Virus record (IMG/VR): IMGVR_UViG_3300007754_000069
Location: 1 to 21,314 of that record
Strand: one strand, 5' to 3'
Length of the DNA: 21,314 bases
Origin: a virus
Under the pieces are notes generated by a model that saw only the letters and a program-made list of their open reading frames with translations, was not told the DNA's origin and ran no database searches. This document shows positions 1 to 6,917 of the stretch, in pieces. Position 1 is the stretch's first letter, and the number at the start of each line of letters is the position of its first letter. The translations under genes were made by a program, and so were the position numbers.

Positions 1-650
1 TTATTATATGTACTCATGTAACTTGCAAGAGAACCTGTATTAGTTGCATCACCAATTATATCTCTAAATTCTTGTGAATCTACTAACGTTTTCATTTTTA
101 ATCTTAATAAATGTGGCCACCAAGTTTGTGAAAATCCTTCTGCCGCTCTGTTTACATCTTCTATTACATAATATCTTTTTAATGCAATTGGAATAGATGC
201 ATCTAACGAAAAATCTTCTTTCATGTGTGGAAATTCAATAACATCACCTGACATTGGTTTTCTACCTATTCTTTCAACAACATCATTCATATGCACAGTT
301 AAAAATATAGTATCATTTTGTAAAAACATACCAAATTGTGAAAGATTAAAATCTATATCTTGCACATTATAAATTCCACGAAACGTATAGATATCTGATG
401 AGTATTTTCTATCTCTATTTTCTAAAAATAATAAGTCTTGTATAGTAGTTTCGTTAATATTGCTCTGAGCACGTTGTGGTTGGGATGGTGATGGTGCACC
501 ATCTTTAGTCTCATCACTTTGATCATATGGTCCTAAATATTTGTGGAAATGTAAATCAGTGCCTCCAACCGTAAACATCTCTTTAATAGTACGATCAAAG
601 AATTTATAATCATTTCCTTTTTCTGGTTTATATAGTGACAATCTTGGCAT
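1..650 (-). CDS. 14: Neck protein gp14-like, partial (C-terminus outside window)
   Basis: Reading the minus strand from the ATG at 650, an open frame of about 216 codons runs off the window edge without a stop. It begins MPRLSLYKPEKGNDYKFFDR. Its middle part (FGMFLQNDTIFLTVHMN, then SGDVIEFP) matches the T4 gp14 pattern, in which an FGM segment is followed by a (E/S)GDLIYFP-type segment. gp14 is a neck protein that joins with gp13 to close the filled head and dock the tail; T4 gp14 is 256 aa, so about 40 residues are probably missing. It is transcribed divergently from gp13, whereas in T4 the two genes are adjacent and co-directional. A late-promoter-like TATAAATA box on the same strand ends 7 nt before the start codon and no Shine-Dalgarno is visible. 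The family call rests on remembered motif similarity, not on an alignment. Confidence 0.7.
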   Translation of the reverse strand, partial: MPRLSLYKPEKGNDYKFFDRTIKEMFTVGGTDLHFHKYLGPYDQSDETKDGAPSPSQPQRAQSNINETTIQDLLFLENRDRKYSSDIYTFRGIYNVQDIDFNLSQFGMFLQNDTIFLTVHMNDVVERIGRKPMSGDVIEFPHMKEDFSLDASIPIALKRYYVIEDVNRAAEGFSQTWWPHLLRLKMKTLVDSQEFRDIIGDATNTGSLASYMSTYN

Positions 651-657
651 ATACCTA

Positions 658-665
658 TATTTATA
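658..665 (-). promoter_or_regulatory. Late-type promoter box TATAAATA for gp14
   Basis: The plus strand reads TATTTATA, so the minus strand reads TATAAATA, the consensus of T4 late promoters recognised by gp55-type sigma factors. It ends 7 nt before the gp14 start codon at 650. It forms one half of an inverted repeat with the plus-strand box at 680-687. Confidence 0.6.
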
Positions 666-679
666 GATAGTAAAAGAAC

Positions 680-687
680 TATAAATA
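680..687 (+). promoter_or_regulatory. Late-type promoter box TATAAATA for gp13
   Basis: A perfect TATAAATA lies at 680-687. The first ATG of the gp13 frame (687) overlaps the last base of the box, while the second ATG (693) lies 5 nt after it. A late promoter normally starts transcription a few nt beyond the box, so this placement favours 693 as the translated start. Confidence 0.6.
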
Positions 688-1454
688 TGAGTATGTCAGA
701 ACTACAAACAGGTCAACAAGAAGTATTTGAGTACGTTAAAGCAAATCTCGGCGAGGGAATGATTGACGTTGAATTAGACCCTAAACACTACCAAATAGCA
801 CTCGAAAGAGCAATTAATAGATATAGACAGCGTTCTTCAAACGCAGTTGAGGAATCTTATGCTTTTTTAGTACTTAAAGAAAATCAAAATACTTACATTT
901 TACCTGACGAAGTAATTAATGTTAGAAAATTATTTCGTAGAACGGTTGGCTCTCGTACAGAAGGTGGCGAAGGTGGAACACTTTTTGAACCGTTTAATCT
1001 TGCATATACTAACACATACTTGTTAAGAGCGGGAGCAACTGGAGGTCTTGCAACTTACTATGCTTTTGCATCTTATCAAGAATTAATTGGAAAACTATTT
1101 GGAAGTTTTATTCAATTTCATTTTGACGTAGCAACTAAAAAACTTACAATTACACAAAGACCACGTGCAGATAACGAAAGTGTTTTAATGCATACTGACA
1201 ACTTTAGACCGGATATAACACTCTTTAAAGACATCTATTCAAAACCATGGATTAGAGATTACACACTAGCAATATGCAAAGTAATGTTAGGTGAAGCAAG
1301 AGGTAAATTTAATACTATTGCTGGTCCACAAGGTGGTACATCACTTAATGGTGCTGATCTAAAACAAGGCGGATTAGCTGATATGGAAAAACTTGACCAA
1401 GAAATTAACAATTTCGCAGAAGGTGGCACACCACATAGTTTTGTTATAGGTTAA
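687..1454 (+). CDS. 13: Neck protein gp13-like
   Basis: This 255-aa protein (253 aa from the second ATG) resembles T4 gp13 (309 aa). gp13 is a neck protein that forms the collar ring with gp14 and seals the capsid portal after DNA packaging. Visible family features are the N-terminal INRY segment of a helical domain, a central region ending in FQFHFD-type strands with PRADNES, and a C-terminal segment from WIRDYTLAICKVMLGEARGKF to the FVIG end. T4 gp13 similarly has WVKDYATALAKELNGQ and ends in ILVG. The start is uncertain: 687 overlaps the promoter box, so 693 (MSELQTGQQ) is more likely the real one. There is no Shine-Dalgarno sequence. Confidence 0.85.
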   Translation: MSMSELQTGQQEVFEYVKANLGEGMIDVELDPKHYQIALERAINRYRQRSSNAVEESYAFLVLKENQNTYILPDEVINVRKLFRRTVGSRTEGGEGGTLFEPFNLAYTNTYLLRAGATGGLATYYAFASYQELIGKLFGSFIQFHFDVATKKLTITQRPRADNESVLMHTDNFRPDITLFKDIYSKPWIRDYTLAICKVMLGEARGKFNTIAGPQGGTSLNGADLKQGGLADMEKLDQEINNFAEGGTPHSFVIG

Positions 1455-1470
1455 TTCATTATCAATTCAT

Positions 1471-1478
1471 TTTAAATA
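1471..1478 (+). promoter_or_regulatory. Late-type promoter box TTTAAATA
   Basis: TTTAAATA lies in the 32-nt gap after gp13 and ends 8 nt before the ATG at 1487. The layout is the same as at other late genes in this window, with no Shine-Dalgarno between box and start. Confidence 0.45.
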
Positions 1479-1486
1479 CCGATACT

Positions 1487-1687
1487 ATGCCGAAGATAAA
1501 AGTAGAAGTTACACCCGATAAACGTTATCGAAGTTATAAAGATTTATCTTATACCGAACTAAAAGAGTTGGTAAAAAGTTTAGAGTCTGACTCCAAACGA
1601 GCCAAACAAAATCCAACATTACGAAACCAAATTCTTGGTGCTGTTATTGAAGCAAAAACAGAGATTGCAAAACGTATTATAAAATAG
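1487..1687 (+). CDS. Small basic protein of unknown function
   Basis: A 66-aa lysine-rich protein that is probably mostly helical: the segment around YKDLSYTELKELVKSLESD, then NPTLRNQILGAVIEAKTEIA, looks like two or three amphipathic helices. There are no cysteines, membrane segment or signal peptide. It lies between gp13 and dNMP kinase, with a late-type box 8 nt before its start, so it may be made late. I do not recognise a family. The tight spacing (32 nt after gp13, 12 nt before the next ATG) and the clean frame support it as a real gene. Confidence 0.7.
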   Translation: MPKIKVEVTPDKRYRSYKDLSYTELKELVKSLESDSKRAKQNPTLRNQILGAVIEAKTEIAKRIIK

Positions 1688-1693
1688 TATAAT
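1665..1693 (+). promoter_or_regulatory. Sigma70-like promoter for dNMP kinase
   Basis: TTGCAA (1665-1670), a 17-nt spacer and a perfect TATAAT (1688-1693) lie within and just after the 3' end of the 66-aa gene. The -10 box ends 6 nt before the ATG at 1700, so a start 6-7 nt downstream would begin transcription at or next to the start codon. The metabolic function of the next gene fits host-polymerase expression. Confidence 0.55.
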
Positions 1694-1699
1694 CATTTA

Positions 1700-2296
1700 A
1701 TGTTAATAGGATTAGTAGGACCAATTAATTCTGGCAAGGATACCGTTGCAGATAGATTAGTGATAAAACATGGTTATAAAAGAGATAGTTTTGCAAAAAG
1801 TTTAAAAGATGCAGTTAGCTCAATGTTTAATTGGGACAGAGAAATGTTAGAAGGTAATACTGAATCTAGTAGACATTGGCGAGAACAACCTGATAAATTT
1901 TGGAGTGAAAAAATGGGTAAAGAAGTTACACCAAGAATAATATTACAGCAATTTGGTACTGAAATTATGCGTGGTCAAATGTATGATGGGATATGGGTTG
2001 ATTCTGTTATTGGAAGATACAAAGGTGAAAAAACTGTTATTTCTGATACACGATTTCAAAACGAAATTAAAACTATTAAAGCACATGGTGGTGTAATTGT
2101 TCTTGTAAAAAGAGAAGAAATACCTACTAGAGAAGAAATGCAAAAACAAGGCGCACACCAATCTGAATGGGATTGGATTGGGTCTGATTTTGATTATATT
2201 ATTGATAATACAAGTAGTTTAGAAGGATTAAATGCTCATATAGATCATTTTATTGATCAGCTACAAGGTCACCCATCTTCCAACGTAACTTCCTAA
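1700..2296 (+). CDS. 1: Deoxynucleoside monophosphate kinase (T4 gene 1-like)
   Basis: This 198-aa P-loop kinase starts MLIGLVGPINSGKD, with GPINSGKD at residues 7-14 binding the ATP phosphates. A second conserved segment, VISDTRFQNE, corresponds to the base/phosphate-contacting DxRFxNE element of phage dNMP kinases. The enzyme transfers phosphate from ATP to dNMPs to give dNDPs for phage DNA synthesis; T4 gp1 (241 aa) acts on dGMP, dTMP and hydroxymethyl-dCMP. Substrate range here cannot be read from sequence. No Shine-Dalgarno precedes the ATG, but a TTGCAA-N17-TATAAT promoter ends 6 nt upstream. The 3' end overlaps the convergent zinc-protein gene by 47 bp. Confidence 0.85.
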   Translation: MLIGLVGPINSGKDTVADRLVIKHGYKRDSFAKSLKDAVSSMFNWDREMLEGNTESSRHWREQPDKFWSEKMGKEVTPRIILQQFGTEIMRGQMYDGIWVDSVIGRYKGEKTVISDTRFQNEIKTIKAHGGVIVLVKREEIPTREEMQKQGAHQSEWDWIGSDFDYIIDNTSSLEGLNAHIDHFIDQLQGHPSSNVTS

Positions 2297-2627
2297 CACT
2301 AGCTAATCGTTGACAGTTAGCACATACCGTTTTTAAATTGTGAAAAGCACAGTTATTTTTATTACCATCTACAAAAAACACATCTAGTTGTAAAGGTTCT
2401 TGTGCTTTAAATCCACATAATTCACAGTTACTTCTCTTTCTATAACCTGAACGTTGTAATGGCGTTACACCACCTATACGAAGCTTTTTCTTTTTTCGAA
2501 TACAAGTATCACATAAACTACGCCAATAAACTTTTTTTCCTCGTCTATAACCCATAGCTCTAACTTTTACTTTACACTGTTTACATAACGGCCTGGTGCC
2601 TATAAATGGTTTAATAGATCTTAACAT
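2250..2627 (-). CDS. HNH-like zinc protein with both catalytic histidines replaced
   Basis: A 125-aa protein read from the ATG at 2627 (MLRSIKPFIG); an upstream TTG at 2651 is in frame but lies inside the promoter/repeat region. It has three CxxC knuckle pairs: C15/C18 with C39/C42, then C68/C71 with C102/C105. The second half follows an HNH layout (CELCGFK, LDVFFVDGN, NLKTVCANCQR), but the usual DH is F84-F85 and the usual CH of the last knuckle is C105-Q106. The zinc-binding scaffold is kept while the metal/hydrolysis histidines are missing, so it is probably a DNA- or RNA-binding protein, not a nuclease. It reads against its neighbours and lies between dNMP kinase and the sheath. I recall similar FxVDGN proteins in marine T4-like phages, which would make this a conserved non-catalytic family. 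Confidence 0.75.
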   Translation of the reverse strand: MLRSIKPFIGTRPLCKQCKVKVRAMGYRRGKKVYWRSLCDTCIRKKKKLRIGGVTPLQRSGYRKRSNCELCGFKAQEPLQLDVFFVDGNKNNCAFHNLKTVCANCQRLASVRKLRWKMGDLVADQ

Positions 2628-2682
2628 TTGGTACCTATATATAATATACAATTGTATTTACGTAACCTATATAGGTACCAAA
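2627..2682. repeat. 15-bp perfect inverted repeat between zinc-protein and sheath genes
   Basis: TTTGGTACCTATATA (2627-2641) is repeated as its exact reverse complement at 2668-2682, with a 26-nt spacer. The spacer and right arm contain further symmetry: ATACAATTGTAT (2646-2657), TTACGTAA (2658-2665) and ACCTATATAGGT (2665-2676). The left arm abuts the minus-strand start codon of the zinc protein. It could be an operator, a mobile-element end or a processing site; the sequence alone does not decide. Confidence 0.7.
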
Positions 2683-2717
2683 ATTAGTAAAATAAAGTCA
2701 TATTTTACGTAAGATGT

Positions 2718-2725
2718 AATAAATA
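2718..2725 (+). promoter_or_regulatory. Late-type promoter box AATAAATA for tail sheath
   Basis: AATAAATA is followed by a leader of up to about 38 nt before the ATG. Unlike most late genes here, a good ribosome-binding site, AAGGAG at 2748-2753, lies 10 nt before the start at 2764. Confidence 0.5.
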
Positions 2726-2763
2726 GTTCTAGTAATACACGACTTGCAAGGAGAATTGATAAT

Positions 2764-5700
2764 ATGGCATTAACATCACCAGGAGTAGAAGTTTCAGTAA
2801 TAAATGAAAGTTTCTATGTACCATCAGATGCGGGTACAACACCACTTTTTATAGTAGCATCAGGACAAGATAAAGCACCAGGATCAGGATCAGGCACGGC
2901 GGATGGAACAACAACTGCCAATGCCAACACTGCTTATCTAATTTCATCTCAAAGAGAATTAACAGAAACCTTTGGCGATCCAAAATTTTATACAGACTCT
3001 TCATCTAATCCATTACATGGATATGAATTAAATGAATGGGGACTACAAGCGGCATATTCTTTCTTAGGACTTGCCAACAGAGCATACGTATTACGAGCAA
3101 ATGTAAACTTAACAGATTTAATCGGAAGTGCAACATCACCAACTGCAAACCCATCAGATGGAACATATTGGTTTGACCTTGCAACTTCTAGTTTTGGACT
3201 ATTTGAATGGTCACAAACAAATCAAAAATTTACAGCAAAAACACCAATTTTAATTACATCAGTATCTGACCTAGTTGAAAACTCTAGCACAGGTGCACCT
3301 AAAACTTCAGTAGGTTCACAAGGTGATTATGCTATAAACACAACACACGTTTCAAACAAAATTTATTATAAAAATGCCTCAAATACTTGGGTTCATCTAG
3401 GATCAAATGCATGGCATAATTCACATCCAGTAGTTTCAGTTGCATCAGGAACAACTGTTACAGGTGGACAAACAATGTCAATTAACGGTATTACTGTAAC
3501 ACCTGGTGGAACAGCATTATCCGATGTTGCAACAGCTATCAACACTGCTAATGCAGGTGGAGTTACTGCAAGTGTAAACGGCACAACAGGTAACTTAGAA
3601 ATATTCCACAATGGTGGAGCATTTGGTGATTCAACTGCAGGTTTCAATACAATTAGATTTGAAGAAGGAAATGGAGTATTAGCGGCTTTAGGAATTACAG
3701 CGGCAACATACAAAGGTCCAAGATTCCAACAATCAGCACACACTAGCAGACCAACTTGGAAAACCGCAGATCAAAACAGACCTAATGGTTCTGTTTGGGC
3801 TAAAACAACATCAGCAAATAGTGGAGCAAACATGATTGCTAAACTTTACAGCACATCAAGTGGGGCTTTTGCAAGTGTAAGTGCACCATTATACGCAAAC
3901 AATCATTCAGCAATTTACAATATAGATCCAACAAACGGTGGAACAACTATTGCAGTTGGATCACTTTATACACAGTACAACATAACTGAACAAAGTGTAG
4001 ATGGACAAGCAGATAATACACCAAATGTAGGTGATTCACAATTATTTAGATATGAAGGTGGAACAACTAGTATTCAATCTAGAAATACTAATCCAAGTAC
4101 CACAGCAGGTGAAACATTTACAGTTAGAGAATCATTAAAAAACCAAGAAGCATTAGATACTGCTAAAACAGTTACTATGGTTTCTGGAGATGGTTCAACA
4201 CTAGGTGATGCAGATGACTTTATAACAGCATTTGCGGCGGCTGGTTTTACAAACTTAACAGCAACAAAAATTACAGAAGGTGAATACACGGGTGCAATTA
4301 AAATTACACACGCATTAGGTGGTGATTTTAGAATGAATAACACATCAGGTACTCCATTAGATGATGTTGGTTTTGGTACAGGTTCAGCACACGCATACGG
4401 AACTTATACTGCAAACAGTACAACTTTAATTGATAACTTATATGTTACACCAACGGGTGATTCAGAAGATTCAACTGTAGGTAATGAAGTAATGGCTTCT
4501 AATTGGAAGAGATTATCTTACACAGCATCTATAAATTCACCAAGTAATGAACCAACAGATGGTACATTATGGTATGACACAAACATTGATTCAGCAGATA
4601 TCATGACACATAACGGAACGACTTGGAAAGGATATGCAACTGTATATACATTAACTGATCCAAATGGTCCTCAATTTTCAGCAACAGCACCAACTACACA
4701 ATCAGATGGTACTGGTCTTGTTGATAATGACTTATGGATTGATACAAGCGATTTAGAAAATTATCCAAAACTTTACAAATATAACACTTCAGCAACATTA
4801 AGTTCAACTAATACATCTAATAATGTAGCAGTTACAACAACTGGTGCGGCGTGGGTACTAGTAGACAAAGCAGATCAAACAACAGAAGATGGTATTGTTT
4901 TTGCAGATGCTAGATGGCAAACAAGTACAGAAAAAAATGCAAATAATAGTACACAGGCGGGAACAGCATCTTCAATTAAAAATTTATTAAGTGATAATTT
5001 CTTAGATCCAGATGCTCCAAATCCAGCTTTATATCCACAAGGTATAATGTTATGGAATACAAGACGTTCTGGTTACAATGTTAAGGAATACAAAAACAGC
5101 TATATAACAACTACAAAATATCCAAGTTCAGGATCAAATGGATTAGGTAACATTAGATACAACAACGAATCAGTTGCAGGTTACTTTCCTGATAGATGGA
5201 TTACAAAATCAACTAACAAACCTGATGGCTCTGGATGTTTTGGAAGAAAAGCACAAAGACAAGTTGTTATAAAACAATTAAAATCTGAAATAGATACTAA
5301 CCAAGCAATAAGAGAAGATCAAAGAGGATTTAACGTAATTGCTTGTCCTGGTTATCCAGAAGCGATACAAAATATGATCAACTTAAACATTGATCGAAAC
5401 TATACAGCATTTGTAATTGGTGATTCTCCAATGAGATTAGAAGGTACAGCAACAGCAATTCAAGATTGGGCAAATAATACTGCAGGAGCTACTGATAACG
5501 GTGAAGACGGATTAATAAGTGCAAGTGATTACTTGGGTGTATTTTATCCATCAGGATATAGTACAGACAATTCAGGTAACAAAATTGTTGTCCCATCATC
5601 ACATATGATGATTAGAACATTAGCGAACAACGATAATCTTTCATATCCATGGTTTGCACCAGCAGGTACAAGACGTGGTGTAGTAGACAATGCAACAGCA

Positions 5701-6189
5701 GTTGGATATATTGACACAAGTTCAGGTGAATTTAAAACAATATCTGTTACAGAGTCAATAAGAGATTCGATGCATACAGTCAAAGTTAATCCAATTACTT
5801 TCTTCTCAGGAGCAGGAATTGTTAACTTTGGTAACTTAACAAAAACATCAGCAAGTTCGGCATTAGATAGAATCAATGTTTCTAGATTAGCAGTGTATCT
5901 AAGAAGTCAATTAGACGCAATTGCTAAACCATTTATTTTTGAACCAAATGATGAATTAACTAGAAACGAAATTAAAGGTGCAATCGAATCATTCTGTTTA
6001 GAACTAGTTGGACAAAGAGCATTATATGACTTCTTAGTAGTTTGTGATGAAACAAATAACACAGCAACAAGAATAGACAGAAACGAATTGTATGTTGATA
6101 TAGCAATTGAACCAGTTAAATCAGTTGAATTTATTTACATACCTTTAAGAATCAAAAACACAGGAGAAATAGCAAAATTAGGGAACTAA
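2764..6189 (+). CDS. 18: Contractile tail sheath protein gp18-like, with large insertion
   Basis: At 1141 aa this is far larger than T4 gp18 (659 aa). The N-terminus (MALTSPGVEVSVINESFY) and the C-terminal 390 or so residues (from about 745, including GFNVIACPGYP near 855, then YPWFAPAGTRRG and ITFFSGAGIVNFGNLT) are the classical sheath core that stacks around the tail tube and contracts. Between about 120 and 740 lies a Ser/Thr/Asn/Gly-rich insertion. It holds several divergent units of the type PxDGTxWxD (near 130, 340, 597 and 655), and two modules resembling flagellin hook-IN repeats (about 235-310 with SINGITVTPGG, and about 465-535 with STLGDADDFITAF). The insertion probably decorates the outer sheath surface. 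AAGGAG lies 10 nt before the start, and the tail tube gene follows after 30 nt. Confidence 0.93.
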   Translation: MALTSPGVEVSVINESFYVPSDAGTTPLFIVASGQDKAPGSGSGTADGTTTANANTAYLISSQRELTETFGDPKFYTDSSSNPLHGYELNEWGLQAAYSFLGLANRAYVLRANVNLTDLIGSATSPTANPSDGTYWFDLATSSFGLFEWSQTNQKFTAKTPILITSVSDLVENSSTGAPKTSVGSQGDYAINTTHVSNKIYYKNASNTWVHLGSNAWHNSHPVVSVASGTTVTGGQTMSINGITVTPGGTALSDVATAINTANAGGVTASVNGTTGNLEIFHNGGAFGDSTAGFNTIRFEEGNGVLAALGITAATYKGPRFQQSAHTSRPTWKTADQNRPNGSVWAKTTSANSGANMIAKLYSTSSGAFASVSAPLYANNHSAIYNIDPTNGGTTIAVGSLYTQYNITEQSVDGQADNTPNVGDSQLFRYEGGTTSIQSRNTNPSTTAGETFTVRESLKNQEALDTAKTVTMVSGDGSTLGDADDFITAFAAAGFTNLTATKITEGEYTGAIKITHALGGDFRMNNTSGTPLDDVGFGTGSAHAYGTYTANSTTLIDNLYVTPTGDSEDSTVGNEVMASNWKRLSYTASINSPSNEPTDGTLWYDTNIDSADIMTHNGTTWKGYATVYTLTDPNGPQFSATAPTTQSDGTGLVDNDLWIDTSDLENYPKLYKYNTSATLSSTNTSNNVAVTTTGAAWVLVDKADQTTEDGIVFADARWQTSTEKNANNSTQAGTASSIKNLLSDNFLDPDAPNPALYPQGIMLWNTRRSGYNVKEYKNSYITTTKYPSSGSNGLGNIRYNNESVAGYFPDRWITKSTNKPDGSGCFGRKAQRQVVIKQLKSEIDTNQAIREDQRGFNVIACPGYPEAIQNMINLNIDRNYTAFVIGDSPMRLEGTATAIQDWANNTAGATDNGEDGLISASDYLGVFYPSGYSTDNSGNKIVVPSSHMMIRTLANNDNLSYPWFAPAGTRRGVVDNATAVGYIDTSSGEFKTISVTESIRDSMHTVKVNPITFFSGAGIVNFGNLTKTSASSALDRINVSRLAVYLRSQLDAIAKPFIFEPNDELTRNEIKGAIESFCLELVGQRALYDFLVVCDETNNTATRIDRNELYVDIAIEPVKSVEFIYIPLRIKNTGEIAKLGN

Positions 6190-6195
6190 TTTTTG

Positions 6196-6203
6196 GATAA
6201 ATA
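6196..6203 (+). promoter_or_regulatory. Late-type promoter box GATAAATA for tail tube
   Basis: GATAAATA lies in the 30-nt gap between sheath and tube genes. An AGGAG ribosome-binding site at 6206-6210 is 9 nt before the ATG at 6220. Transcription from this box would give a leader of roughly 10 nt, so much of the tube message may come from the sheath promoter. Confidence 0.4.
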
Positions 6204-6219
6204 TTAGGAGATAAAAATT

Positions 6220-6846
6220 ATGGCAATATCAACACTTTCAAAATTTACAGTACCTTTAGCAAACGATCAAAGTTCAGCATCACAAGGCTTATTGATGCCA
6301 AAACTACAATATCGTTTTAGATGTATCCTAGAAAATTTTGGAGTATCAACACCAAGATCAGAAATTACAAAACAAGTAATGGATGTTACAAGACCAAACT
6401 TAACTTTTGATAACGTAACATTAGATGTTTACAACTCAAGAGTTTATATGGCAGGTAAACACGTTTGGGATCCAATTACAATTACAATAAGAGATGACGT
6501 TAATAATTCAGTTACTAAACTTGTTGGCGAACAAATTCAAAAACAATTTGATTTCTTTGAACAATCAAGTGCGGCATCTGGTATTGATTACAAATTTACA
6601 ACTAGAATTGAAATGCTTGACGGTGGAGGTGGATCATCTACACCAAACGTATTAGAAACATTTGAATTATATGGTGCGTATGTTGAAAACGTAAACTATA
6701 ATACACTAGCATATGCAACTTCTGATCCAGCAACAATTACAATGTCTATAAGATACGACAACTGTATACAAACACCACAAGGTACAGGAATTGGTACAGC
6801 AGTATCAAGAACAATCGGTACACTAGCAACAGGTGGTGGACAATAA
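6220..6846 (+). CDS. 19: Tail tube protein gp19-like
   Basis: This 208-aa protein belongs to the T4 gp19 tail-tube family (T4: 163 aa) and would stack as hexamers to form the tube through which DNA passes. The order LQYRFRCILENFG, a DVTRPNLTFDNV strand pair, HVWDPITITIRDDV and YDNCIQT fits the gp19 layout of paired beta-hairpins. It directly follows the sheath gene, as in T4. A clear AGGAG site precedes it and a strong intrinsic terminator follows 27 nt after the stop, suggesting high, bounded expression. The C-terminal tail is Gly/Thr-rich. Confidence 0.93.
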   Translation: MAISTLSKFTVPLANDQSSASQGLLMPKLQYRFRCILENFGVSTPRSEITKQVMDVTRPNLTFDNVTLDVYNSRVYMAGKHVWDPITITIRDDVNNSVTKLVGEQIQKQFDFFEQSSAASGIDYKFTTRIEMLDGGGGSSTPNVLETFELYGAYVENVNYNTLAYATSDPATITMSIRYDNCIQTPQGTGIGTAVSRTIGTLATGGGQ

Positions 6847-6872
6847 AATTTAACTTGCAATTATAATGAAAG

Positions 6873-6897
6873 AAGCGCCTTTAACGGCGCTTTTTTT
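6873..6897 (+). terminator. Intrinsic terminator after the tail tube gene
   Basis: AAGCGCC (6873-6879) pairs with GGCGCTT (6886-6892) around a 6-nt loop and runs into a stretch of seven T (6891-6897). It is the clearest GC-rich hairpin plus T-tract in the window and separates the sheath/tube unit from the next late promoter. Confidence 0.9.
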
Positions 6898-6902
6898 ATG
6901 GC

Positions 6903-6910
6903 TATAAATA
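6903..6910 (+). promoter_or_regulatory. Late-type promoter box TATAAATA
   Basis: A perfect TATAAATA sits 5 nt after the terminator T-tract and ends 7 nt before the ATG at 6918, with no Shine-Dalgarno. Terminator followed by promoter marks a clean operon boundary. Confidence 0.7.
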
Positions 6911-6917
6911 CAAGGGT

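Larger units (their letters stand above)
657..688. repeat. Inverted repeat formed by two divergent late promoters
   Basis: ATATTTATAG at 657-666 and CTATAAATAT at 679-688 are perfect 10-bp inverted arms with a 12-nt spacer. Each arm carries a TATAAATA box, one per strand. The symmetry may simply reflect two back-to-back late promoters. Confidence 0.6.

Noticed and set aside
2627-2682. Inverted repeat as an intrinsic terminator
   Set aside because: The arms are far apart (26 nt), AT-rich and not followed by a T-tract in either direction; an operator or element end fits better.
3393-3743. 116-codon open frame on the minus strand inside the sheath gene
   Set aside because: It is antisense to a strongly coding, well-recognised protein, has a low-complexity Val/Pro/Ala translation, and lacks a promoter or ribosome site. 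Other antisense frames within coding regions were discarded for the same reason.
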